A stretch of 43,006 nucleotides of DNA from Candidatus Binataceae bacterium (GTDB lineage Bacteria > Desulfobacterota > Binatia > Binatales > Binataceae). The stretch lies in assembly GCA_036495685.1 (NCBI GenBank), contig DASXMJ010000151.1, positions 1 through 43,006 on the forward strand, read 5' to 3'. Made by a program: the position numbers and the translations under genes. This document shows, one piece after another, positions 25,347 through 33,488 of this stretch. The notes below the pieces were generated by a model that saw only the letters and a program-made list of their open reading frames with translations, was not told the DNA's origin and searched no databases. How positions within the stretch are numbered: position 1 is the first letter of the stretch; every line of letters begins with the position of its first letter.

Positions 25347-26114
25347 ATGAGTTCCGATCTCTCCGACAAAGTGGCGCTGGTGACTGGAGGAGCGTCGGGA
25401 ATTGGCCGCGCATCGGTTCTGGCGCTGTCAGGCGCCGGTGCAGCGGTCGCTGTGCTCGATCGTGATCGAGCAGGAGCGGACGCGGTTGTCGCTCAGGTCA
25501 AAGAGGCAGGCGGACGTGCATCCGCGATCATGACCGATCTCTCACAGACGCAGCGGATCAGCGAGAGCGTCGCGAGCGTGCTCCGGGAGTTCGGACGAAT
25601 CGATTTTTTGATTAACTGCGCGGGAGTCGCGGGAAAGTTCCAAACCTTACTTGAGATAGACGATCACAACTGGGACTTCGTGCACACCGTAAACCTGAAG
25701 GCGCCGATGCTGCTGATGCAGCAAGTTGCGCGTCACATGATCGATCGCGGTGGCGGCGGTCGCATAATCAACATCAGCTCCAGTTCTGCGTTCCGCGCGC
25801 GCAACTCGCCGATTGCCTATGCGACCTCGAAGGCCGCCATAGTCCAGTTGACGCGCAGTGCTGCAGCCGAGTTGGGACGCTACGACATCAACGTTAACGC
25901 GATCGCGCCGGGAATAACGTCGACCGCGATGACGCAGACGATCGGCGATGCCGACGCGCTGCAGCGCGTCGCCTCGAGCGGTCCGCTGGAGAACCTGTTT
26001 CATCGGGTTTCGCAACCCGAAGACGTCGCCGCGGCGGTTTTGTTTCTCTGCACTTCAGGTAGTCGGCAGATTACCGGTCAGACCATCCACACCAGCGCCG
26101 GTGCTGTGGTTTGA
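25347..26114 (+). CDS. short-chain dehydrogenase/reductase
   Basis: A 255-residue classical SDR: TGGASGIG (13-20) binds NAD(P), LDRDRAG follows strand 2 (Asp suggests NAD preference), NCAGV marks strand 4, and Tyr158-x-x-x-Lys162 in IAYATSKAAI is the catalytic pair, with the ISSSSAF serines before it. The usual NAPG appears as NVNAIAPGITSTAM. Ends TSAGAVV, near the family's C-terminal 'DGG' position. AGAGGAGG lies upstream of the ATG. It follows the cupin by 26 bases and precedes a dead monooxygenase. It probably oxidises a hydroxyl of a catabolic intermediate. Confidence 0.9.
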   Translation: MSSDLSDKVALVTGGASGIGRASVLALSGAGAAVAVLDRDRAGADAVVAQVKEAGGRASAIMTDLSQTQRISESVASVLREFGRIDFLINCAGVAGKFQTLLEIDDHNWDFVHTVNLKAPMLLMQQVARHMIDRGGGGRIINISSSSAFRARNSPIAYATSKAAIVQLTRSAAAELGRYDINVNAIAPGITSTAMTQTIGDADALQRVASSGPLENLFHRVSQPEDVAAAVLFLCTSGSRQITGQTIHTSAGAVV

Positions 26115-26388
26115 GTGATTGATTCCCTGGGAACCTCCGCAGCAAGGAGCGGTCCCCAATTGCCCCACCGGCTTTTCCAGCACCCTCGCTCGCAAAAGAG
26201 CGGGCGAGGAGCCTTTGAATTGGCCTTTGCGCCATGAATTTATCTTGGGTGCGAACTACCAACCAACTTCGCTGAGATTGCTCGCCTACTCGCGACGTCG
26301 AGGGACTTGGAAAAAGTTTTCGGTCGGTGCTATTGAGGCCGTATCGGGGAAGCACGTCGTGGCGGATTCTAATCGGGATTCGGATACT

Positions 26389-26782
26389 CAAGCAGGCCGC
26401 ATCGAGACCTTTGACGCGATTGTGGACGGCGCAGGCGTTCCGGGCCTCTACCAACTTTACCGCTTACGCGAGCAGGGACTTAAAGAGCGATGCGTCCAAG
26501 ACGGCAGCGGTGTTGGCGGCACGTGGTATTGGAATCGCTATCCCGGCTGCCCCTTCGACTCGGAGAGCGAAACCCACGCGGCTGTTCGTCTCCAAAAAAC
26601 TGCTGCAGGAACGGGAGTAGAAGGAGCACTATTCCGGTCAGCTAGAGAACGAACGCTATTTGAATTATGTGGCCGACAAGTTTGAATCTGCGCCGGGATA
26701 TCCAATTCAACTCCCGAGTCACCGCCATGGTGTACGACGAGAAGGCGAGTCGCTGGTACAAAGGGTTCGCTTTGAAGTGACG
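26389..26782 (+). pseudogene. Baeyer-Villiger/flavin-containing monooxygenase, N-terminal remnant
   Basis: Three frames in turn spell the first 120-130 residues of a cyclohexanone-monooxygenase-like protein. The first is FDAIVDGAGVPGLYQLYRLREQGL then [24 protein letters not shown] (26410-26580). The second is FVSKKLLQERE. The third is ENERYLNYVADKF (26645 on), shifting again to NLRRDIQFNSRVTAMVYDE and SRWYKGFALK, then TGA. The first glycine motif is damaged (GAGVPG), and the rest of the gene is missing. An intact relative lies at 36610. The remnant directly precedes, and may once have been cotranscribed with, the amidohydrolase at 26810. Confidence 0.72.
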
Positions 26783-26809
26783 CATCCTCGACAACGGAGG
26801 TCGCGGGAA

Positions 26810-28522
26810 ATGCACGATCAAGTAATTCGCAATGGGAAAATCGTTGATGGCACCGGCGCCCCCGCGTTTTACGGCGACATCGCGATCGATGACGCGAACA
26901 TCGTCAGCGTAGGCGGCAAGGCAGGCGCCGGACGCAGCGAGATCGACGCGAATGGCCTGCTCGTAACGCCTGGTTGGGTCGATATTCATACCCACTATGA
27001 CGGTCAGGTTGCATGGGACCCCTATCTCTCGCCTTCGAGCTGGCACGGCGTCACGACCCTGGTGATGGGCAATTGCGGTGTCGGCTTTGCGCCTGTTCGG
27101 CGGGGGCAAGAGGACTTCCTTATCAGCATGATGGACGGGGTCGAAGACATCCCAACCGAGACCCTGAAAGCCGGCATCAACTTCGAGTGGGAATCCTTTG
27201 GCGAATACCTTGACGCGTTGTCACGAATGAAACGCGTGGTTGACGTCGGCACCCATGTGCCGCATTGCGCGGTGCGCGCCTTCGTGATGGGCGAGCGGGG
27301 CGCCGCGAATGAGGAAGCAACGCCCGACGACATCGCTCAAATGGCCGCGATTGTTCGGGACGGCGTCAAGGCAGGCGCACTGGGCGTCAGCACCTCGCGC
27401 ACACTGGTGCATCGAACGCGCGATAAGGCCTATGTCCCCGGAACCTTCGCGGGCGTCGACGAAATGCTGGGGATCGGGCGCGCTCTCGGCGAGGCCGGCC
27501 GAGGCGTGTTCGAGATCATCACCGATGTCACGGGTCCCGATGCTGATTTGCAATGGATGGCACGACTCTCGATCGAGACCGGACGACCGATCAATTTGGC
27601 TGCGCTAATCAGCCGCCGTTCCGGAATGAAAATGCGGGAGGTCCTCGATCTGATTCGGCTAACCAACGCAAGCGGTGGGCGTATGGTATCGCAGGTTGCG
27701 CCGCGGTCGGCTGCATCGCTGATGAGTCTGCAGAGCTCGCTACATCCGTTCAGCACGCATCGCAGCTATCGGCAATTAATGAAGGGACTGAACTTCGAGG
27801 AACGCGTGGCCAAATTGCGCGATCCCAACGTCCGAGCGCAAATCCTGCGTGACAAGCCAGCGGTTCGAGAGGAACAGACGCTCGCCATGGTGAGCCACTT
27901 CCATCAGCATTTCCCGCTTGGCAATCCGCCTGACTATGAGCCAAGCGCGGAGATGAGCATCCTCGCCCGCGCCCAGCGTGAGCGCAGAGCGCCGGAAGAG
28001 ATCGCTTATGACACGCTGCTCGAGCGCGACGGTCTTGGCATCATTTATATGCCGCTGGCGCTGAAGGACTATTCCTTCGACTCGTTGCGGCCACTATTGC
28101 TCGATTCCGCGACCATCATGTCGCTGAGCGACGGAGGCGCGCATTGCGGAGTGATTTGTGACGCTGGAATGCCAACCTATCTGTTGACGCACTGGGTGCG
28201 CGATCGGCAACGCGGCGAACGGATTCCGCTGGAAGCTGCGGTCAAGCGCCAGACCAAAGATACCGCCGAACTCTACGGCATGACGGATCGCGGGGTTCTC
28301 GCCCCCGGGATGAAGGCGGACCTCAACCTGATCGACTTCGACGGCTTGCGGCTGCACGCACCGGAGATGGTCTTTGATTTGCCGGCCAATGGCCGTCGAT
28401 TCGTTCAGCACGTCGACGGCTACAAATACACGCTGGTCAGCGGCGAGGTGACCTACCAGGACGGCAAGCCAACGGGAGCGATGCCCGGTAAGGTCGTGCG
28501 CAGTGCGAACCAGCACGCGTGA
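26810..28522 (+). CDS. D-aminoacylase-like amidohydrolase (second copy)
   Basis: A 570-residue amidohydrolase of the N-acyl-D-amino-acid deacylase family. VIRNGKIVDGTGAP opens the beta-domain, DIHTHYDGQ (His60, His62) forms the metal site, SSWHGVTTLVMGNCGVGFAP has the Cys ligand, MSLSDGGAHCGV the Asp, and LYGMTDRGVLAPGMKADLNLID the closing strands. It is a paralogue of the gene at 13936-15633, sharing these motifs but diverged between them. ATG at 26810 is chosen because GGAGG lies nine bases upstream; the longer upstream frame belongs to the broken monooxygenase. It probably opens or deacylates an amide or cyclic substrate, with nearby SDR and cupin genes as partners. The substrate is unknown. 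Confidence 0.87.
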   Translation: MHDQVIRNGKIVDGTGAPAFYGDIAIDDANIVSVGGKAGAGRSEIDANGLLVTPGWVDIHTHYDGQVAWDPYLSPSSWHGVTTLVMGNCGVGFAPVRRGQEDFLISMMDGVEDIPTETLKAGINFEWESFGEYLDALSRMKRVVDVGTHVPHCAVRAFVMGERGAANEEATPDDIAQMAAIVRDGVKAGALGVSTSRTLVHRTRDKAYVPGTFAGVDEMLGIGRALGEAGRGVFEIITDVTGPDADLQWMARLSIETGRPINLAALISRRSGMKMREVLDLIRLTNASGGRMVSQVAPRSAASLMSLQSSLHPFSTHRSYRQLMKGLNFEERVAKLRDPNVRAQILRDKPAVREEQTLAMVSHFHQHFPLGNPPDYEPSAEMSILARAQRERRAPEEIAYDTLLERDGLGIIYMPLALKDYSFDSLRPLLLDSATIMSLSDGGAHCGVICDAGMPTYLLTHWVRDRQRGERIPLEAAVKRQTKDTAELYGMTDRGVLAPGMKADLNLIDFDGLRLHAPEMVFDLPANGRRFVQHVDGYKYTLVSGEVTYQDGKPTGAMPGKVVRSANQHA

Positions 28523-28844
28523 CGATCGCGGCTAGGCGATTTGTCCGCCTGCACCCTAACCTCTAGTTAGTGGAGCGGGCCGCCGTGCCCGTGGATAGTT
28601 GCGCGAGTGTTCCCGCACTTTCCTTATCGCGACCACTTGTGAGACTCGAAACCAACCCTCATCCCTCGAGAGAAAACTACAGCCTCATGTCAGGAGAGGT
28701 CGCGCGGCGTTTTTCTTCGCAGGCTAGAGACAACGGCGAGGGGCCCGCAAACCTTTGAGTTCTGCGACTCCGGAAACATGGCTGTTATTTCCCGCCTTGA
28801 CGTTTCCTCGCTACTCGAACTAAACGCGGCTTCCGCGAGGTCGT
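28523..28844. other. convergent intergenic stretch
   Basis: This separates the plus-strand amidohydrolase from the minus-strand CoA-transferase. No gene, RNA or strong terminator hairpin was recognised; only a weak AGGCG/CGCCT pair occurs near 28537-28553. Confidence 0.5.
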
Positions 28845-31283
28845 TCACTCGAGCGCCTTGTGCGTCTGCAGCGCGCTAATTTCCGCGGTGCTCAAGCCGA
28901 GTATCTCGCGCAGAACGTAGTCGTTGTGCTGGCCGATTTGCGCGCCGGGCCATCCGACGGCGGCCGGCGTGCGCGAAAACACCATCCGTGATCTTTCATA
29001 AGGCACCGAACCAAATTGCGGATGCTCCAGGTAGATGATGTGATCGCGGTCCTTGAGCTGCGGATCGTCGAGAACATCCGCACAGTTTGATACGCGATGG
29101 GCGGGGACTCCCATGCTTTGCAAAAGCTCCTCCAGCGCCTCCACCTCCAAGTCTTTCGTCCATGAGCCGATCACATCATCCAGCGCCGCCCTGTTCGCGA
29201 TGCGATCGCTGGCCGTGGCAAACCGGCGGTCTTCGGACCAGCCCCGCTCCGAGGCTCTGCAGAGCGCGCGCCACACATCGTCGGTCGGCGCGGCCAACGC
29301 GATCCATCGATCGGTACCGATGCACGGATAGACCCCGGTCGGCGCATACTCCGGCAGGGCATTGCCCATGCGCGACTGGATTCGTCCGTTGACCGTGTAG
29401 TCGAGCACCGCTGGACCAAGCAGATGTATCGAGCACTCGGATTGAGAAAGGTCGATGTACTGGCCTTGCCCCGTGCTCCGCTTGTGATCGACGGCCGTCA
29501 ATAATGCCGCGACCGTGAACCTCGGTGCGACATAATCCGTGTACGCGCTATACGGTGCGGCGGGCGCGCGATCGGGCCATCCCGTCAGTTCGCCAAATCC
29601 CGACATGACGGCGCCCATCGTGCCGTAGCCGGCGAGCATCGCCGCGGGGCCCGTCTGTCCGCTAAGGCAGGAGCTGAGCATTATCAAGTCAGGCTTGATG
29701 TTCCGCAAGGCCTGATAGTCCATCCCCCACGAACGCATCACTCTTGGGGAAAAATTCTCAACTACTACGTCGGCCCATGTGACCAGCCGAAGAGCAATTT
29801 CCCGCGCCTCAGGAACCGCGAGATTGAGCGAAACATCGTACTTGCCCATGTTCGCATTGCTGAAGCCAGCGGAGCGATCGAGGCCGGATCGGCCATCCTT
29901 GAACGGTCCAACCGTGCGATACGTATCGAGCTTCTTTGAGCTTTCGATGCGAACGACCGTTGCGCCATAGTCCGCGAGATAACGTGTGGCGCCCGGTCCT
30001 GCGTATGCCCAGGTGAAATCCAGTACCTTGAGGCCGTCGAGCGCACCTTTCGAAGCCGCGCTTGAGACGGGCCTGGCCGGATTCGCTGTGGCCCGCCGCT
30101 CGCCGGCGATCTCGCTCGTGTGCTCACCTAGTAGTGGTGGCCTCCGGCGATAGCGAAGCGGTGTCTCACTAAGCTTCGCGAACGGACCGGGATAGACAAC
30201 TTCTTTGCCAAACTCCGGATGCTCAATGCTGGTCCAGTATTCGCGCGCTTCGAGCTGCCTGGCCCGAACCATGTCGGCGGTATTGCTCACGGGAACGAGC
30301 AGGATTCGCCGCCGTAAAGCCTCATCGAACAGTTCCGTCTTGGTCTGGCTGAGCGTGAAGCCCTCGATACAATCCATGCAGCGGTTGTACTCTTCGAGAG
30401 ATTCCTTCCCGCTCACCAACAGCCCGCCGTATCTGATCCAATCCTTGTCCCGCGTCGCTTCATCGCAAAAACCTCGTTCGTGAATCCATTCAAAGAGCCT
30501 GCGCGTCGGCCCGCCGAGGACGGGGCCGAACGAAAACGTGATACTCACGTGGCCGTCTTTGCACGGATAGACGAAGCGAGTTCTAATCTTGCCGACTTTG
30601 AGTCCGCCTCCCATCCGCTCGGCCGGACGATCGTGCCAACCAGTAGCGAGCACGTTGAACTGGGTCGTCATCATCATCGCTGTTTGCGCGGACACATCGA
30701 TATGCTGTCCAAGGCCGTCGCGTTCGCGGGCACTCAGCGCGATAAGAGCGCCCGCAGCCGCTTCGATGCCCGCGTGTAGGTACGATTGAGGGACCGACGT
30801 ATGCACCGGTGGCCGGTCTTCATCGCCGGTGATTAGGAGCGCGCCGGATGCTGCAGTCACTGTGAGATCAGTGGCCGCCCATCGCGCCTTCGGTCCCTTT
30901 TGTCCGAACGGAGTGATCGAAATGACAATCAGCAGCCGATTGATCTCGGCCAGCGTACGATAACCAAGGCCGAGTCGATCCATGTAGCCGGGAGAGAATG
31001 ACTCGATCAGGATATCGGCCGTGTTCACCAATTGGAGCAGATTCTCTCGGCCTGCCGAGCTTTCAAGATCGATCGTGATGCTGCGTTTGTTGCGGTTAAG
31101 CGCCCAGAAATTGAGGCTCTGATCGACGTTCTTCCCATCGCCACGGAAAGGCCCGATCTTGCGCGCACTCACGCCTCCGGGCGGCTCGACCAGAATCACA
31201 TCGGCGCCAAAGTCGCCCAGCACTTGCCCACAAATGAGCGCGCCCGCATCGGTAAGATCGAGAACTCGGTATGAGCTCAACAT
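28845..31283 (-). CDS. tandem-fused CaiB/BaiF family III CoA-transferase
   Basis: An 812-residue protein made of two family III CoA-transferase domains. The first (1-395) begins YRVLDLTDAGALICGQVLGDFGADVILVEPPGG, the second (from about 425) LKVLDFTWAYAGPGATRYLADYGATVVRIES. At the position of the catalytic Asp of formyl-CoA transferase, the first half has Thr (IDVSAQTAMMM, codon 30681-30683) and the second Glu (IDLSQSECSI, codon 29436-29438). Such tandem proteins transfer CoA between carboxylic acids, or use a modified mechanism. ATG at 31283 has GGAGG seven bases upstream; the longer frame from 31355 is less likely. It is last in a minus-strand run after acyl-CoA dehydrogenase (134-base gap). 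It would activate the substrate acid of that pathway. Confidence 0.88.
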   Translation of the reverse strand: MLSSYRVLDLTDAGALICGQVLGDFGADVILVEPPGGVSARKIGPFRGDGKNVDQSLNFWALNRNKRSITIDLESSAGRENLLQLVNTADILIESFSPGYMDRLGLGYRTLAEINRLLIVISITPFGQKGPKARWAATDLTVTAASGALLITGDEDRPPVHTSVPQSYLHAGIEAAAGALIALSARERDGLGQHIDVSAQTAMMMTTQFNVLATGWHDRPAERMGGGLKVGKIRTRFVYPCKDGHVSITFSFGPVLGGPTRRLFEWIHERGFCDEATRDKDWIRYGGLLVSGKESLEEYNRCMDCIEGFTLSQTKTELFDEALRRRILLVPVSNTADMVRARQLEAREYWTSIEHPEFGKEVVYPGPFAKLSETPLRYRRRPPLLGEHTSEIAGERRATANPARPVSSAASKGALDGLKVLDFTWAYAGPGATRYLADYGATVVRIESSKKLDTYRTVGPFKDGRSGLDRSAGFSNANMGKYDVSLNLAVPEAREIALRLVTWADVVVENFSPRVMRSWGMDYQALRNIKPDLIMLSSCLSGQTGPAAMLAGYGTMGAVMSGFGELTGWPDRAPAAPYSAYTDYVAPRFTVAALLTAVDHKRSTGQGQYIDLSQSECSIHLLGPAVLDYTVNGRIQSRMGNALPEYAPTGVYPCIGTDRWIALAAPTDDVWRALCRASERGWSEDRRFATASDRIANRAALDDVIGSWTKDLEVEALEELLQSMGVPAHRVSNCADVLDDPQLKDRDHIIYLEHPQFGSVPYERSRMVFSRTPAAVGWPGAQIGQHNDYVLREILGLSTAEISALQTHKALE

Positions 31284-31417
31284 GTCCCCGCCTCCATGCT
31301 CTGCAGGCGCTTCCTCTTCGGCTGTGAGATAAGGAAATTCACAGACTACGTTCATCCATTTCAGCCAGGATGCTCTTCAAATCCTGGCCGACTAGCAACA
31401 CGCGAGCTAAAAGTCTC

Positions 31418-32578
31418 TCAATACGATCGTGGCATTCGGAGCACGTGCTCACCCACGAAGCTCAAAACCAGATTGTTCGAAATCGGCGCCGTGCGGTACA
31501 GCCGCGCTTCCCGCCACTTGCGCTCCACGTGGTATTCCTTCGCGAAGCCGTATCCGCCCAGCGCGTTCATCGCGGCTTCGCCCGCCTCCCACGCCGCCTC
31601 GGATGCGAGGTACTTCGTCATGTTGGCCTCCGCCCCACATGGCAGGCCGGTGTCAAAAAGCGCCGCCGCCTTGAACCTCATCAGGCTGGCCGCCTCGACG
31701 GCGACATGCGCCTTGGCGATGGGAAATTGCACGCCTTGATTCATGCCGATAGGCCGGTCGAATACGCGTCGCTCGTTCGCGTACTTCACGGAGTATTCGA
31801 CAAACCATCGGCCGTCGCCAATCGATTCGCTGCCTACCAGGATGCGCTCCGCGTTTAGCGAGCTCAGCACATACGAAAATCCCTTTCCTTCCTCGCCGAT
31901 AAGCGCCTCGCGCGGCAGCACCAGGTTGTCGATGAAGAGCTGGTTGGTCCCGTGATTCACCATCGTAGCGATAGGGACCGCCTTGATTGCGTCTCCGCTC
32001 TCTTTCAGGTTGACGAGAAACAGGCTGATTCCGTCGGTCTTCTTCTTGACCTGATCAAAAGGAGTGGTGCGCGTGAGCAGCAGGAGTAGGTCCGAATGCT
32101 GATAGCGCGAGGTGAAAATTTTCTGCCCGTTTATGACGTACTGATCGCCCTCGCGCCGCGCGAACGTTTTGATCCGTGGCGTCTCCGAACCAGCATCCGG
32201 TTCCGTAATTCCAAATGACTGCAGTCGCAGCTCGCCCGATGCGATCGCGGGTAAATAGCGACGCTTCTGCTCGGCCGATCCGTGCTTCAAGATAGAAGCC
32301 ATCGTGTACATCTGCGCATGGCACGCCACCGCATTGCCGCCGCTGCGATTGATCTCTTCGAGAATGATCGATGCCTCCAGCATCCCGAGTCCAGCCCCGC
32401 CGTATTCCTGCGGAATCAGGGCCGCGAGCCAACCGGCCTGGCTCAGAGTTTTGACGAATTCATCGGGATAGGCGCTCTTCTCATCGCATCCGCGCCAATA
32501 CTCATTGCCGAAACGCTCGCACAGGTCGGCGACCGCCGTACGGATTTCCTTTTGACTCTCGGTCAACTCAAAATTCAT
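31418..32578 (-). CDS. acyl-CoA dehydrogenase
   Basis: A 386-residue FAD-dependent acyl-CoA dehydrogenase. It starts with the usual helical N-terminus (FELTESQKEIRTAVADLCERFG). It has IPQEYGGAGLGMLEASIILEEI, SFGITEPDAGSETPRIKTFA (the flavin/substrate loop) and INGQKIFTSRYQHSD. The C-terminal helices ALGGYGFAKEYHVERKWREARLYRT lead to APISNNLVLSFVGEHVLRMPRS. The classical catalytic Glu of the 'YEGTxEIQ' motif is absent there. This PISNNL ending is, as I recall, found in a subgroup that often sits beside CaiB/BaiF transferases. It would introduce an alpha,beta double bond. GGAGAAG precedes the ATG, 22 bases after the hydratase stop. Confidence 0.9.
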   Translation of the reverse strand: MNFELTESQKEIRTAVADLCERFGNEYWRGCDEKSAYPDEFVKTLSQAGWLAALIPQEYGGAGLGMLEASIILEEINRSGGNAVACHAQMYTMASILKHGSAEQKRRYLPAIASGELRLQSFGITEPDAGSETPRIKTFARREGDQYVINGQKIFTSRYQHSDLLLLLTRTTPFDQVKKKTDGISLFLVNLKESGDAIKAVPIATMVNHGTNQLFIDNLVLPREALIGEEGKGFSYVLSSLNAERILVGSESIGDGRWFVEYSVKYANERRVFDRPIGMNQGVQFPIAKAHVAVEAASLMRFKAAALFDTGLPCGAEANMTKYLASEAAWEAGEAAMNALGGYGFAKEYHVERKWREARLYRTAPISNNLVLSFVGEHVLRMPRSY

Positions 32579-32600
32579 GGCTTCTCCGCCGCGCGCCGAT

Positions 32601-33383
32601 TCACCGATTCTTCCATTGAGGTTTTCTTTTTTCGTTGAAGGCCGCGATTCCTTCCAATCGGTCCTCGCTGCCGATCAGGACGTTGTAAGCGGCGATGTCG
32701 AGCGCGTATGCGGTGGCGGAGTCGCAATCCTGGCCGCGACTCGTCGAGAGCTTTGCCATCCGAACTGCCATCGGCGCGCTATCAACGATCTGTCCAGCTG
32801 ATTCGAGTGCGCTCTTGAGCGCATCGCCTGCGGGAACCACCCGATTGACGAGACCCCACGCGTACGCGGTCTCCGCGTTTATTGCGAGCCCGGTATAGAT
32901 CATTTCGCGAGCCCGCCGCATCCCGATACTGCGCGCCAGTTTCTGCAGACCTCCTCCTCCCGGCAGAATTCCTCGAGTAACTTCCTTGAGCGCAAACTGG
33001 GCCGTCGCCGACGCGACGATAAAATCGGCGCCAAGGGCAATCTCGCAGCCGCCTGCAAACGCGAACCCTTCCACCGCGGCGATTATTGGGATCGGAAAAT
33101 CCCACATCGCTTTGAACATCTCTTCGATCAACTGATGCTGCCGCCGCCATTGGTCGTTGCTCATGCCGTTGCGCTCTTTGAGGTCACCTCCCGTCGAAAA
33201 AGCGCGGCTTCCGGATCCCGTGATAACCCCGCATCGAAGCGCTTCGTTGTGGGCCTGTTCGCGAAAGAGATTAAGGAGCTCCTGGATCATGAGCGTGTTC
33301 ATCGCATTCAGGGCGTCAGGACGATTCAGCGTGACCACCGCGATACGCGAATCGCTCAGCCAATCCAGCTTCAAAGTATCCAT
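32601..33383 (-). CDS. enoyl-CoA hydratase/isomerase family protein
   Basis: A 260-residue crotonase. AFSTGGDLKERN forms part of the oxyanion/CoA pocket. AAVEGFAFAGGCEIALGADF holds Glu114 and ALKEVTRGILPGGGGLQKLAR holds Glu134. These correspond to the two catalytic Glu of mitochondrial enoyl-CoA hydratase, 20 residues apart as there. The PGGGG loop recalls AUH-type 3-methylglutaconyl-CoA hydratases. The C-terminal helix ends GIAAFNEKRKPQWKNR. It most likely hydrates an enoyl-CoA to a 3-hydroxyacyl-CoA. It lies between the dehydrogenase and lyase genes of the same operon (gap 22 bases downstream, 105 upstream). Confidence 0.9.
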   Translation of the reverse strand: MDTLKLDWLSDSRIAVVTLNRPDALNAMNTLMIQELLNLFREQAHNEALRCGVITGSGSRAFSTGGDLKERNGMSNDQWRRQHQLIEEMFKAMWDFPIPIIAAVEGFAFAGGCEIALGADFIVASATAQFALKEVTRGILPGGGGLQKLARSIGMRRAREMIYTGLAINAETAYAWGLVNRVVPAGDALKSALESAGQIVDSAPMAVRMAKLSTSRGQDCDSATAYALDIAAYNVLIGSEDRLEGIAAFNEKRKPQWKNR

Positions 33384-33488
33384 CTGTACTGACTCCAGAA
33401 TTTTACTGCCGCGGCTAGCCCATGAAGGCCATCAATGGAGAAGCGGGCATAAAGACCGAGCTGGATAGCCATACGGCAGCGACGCCAT

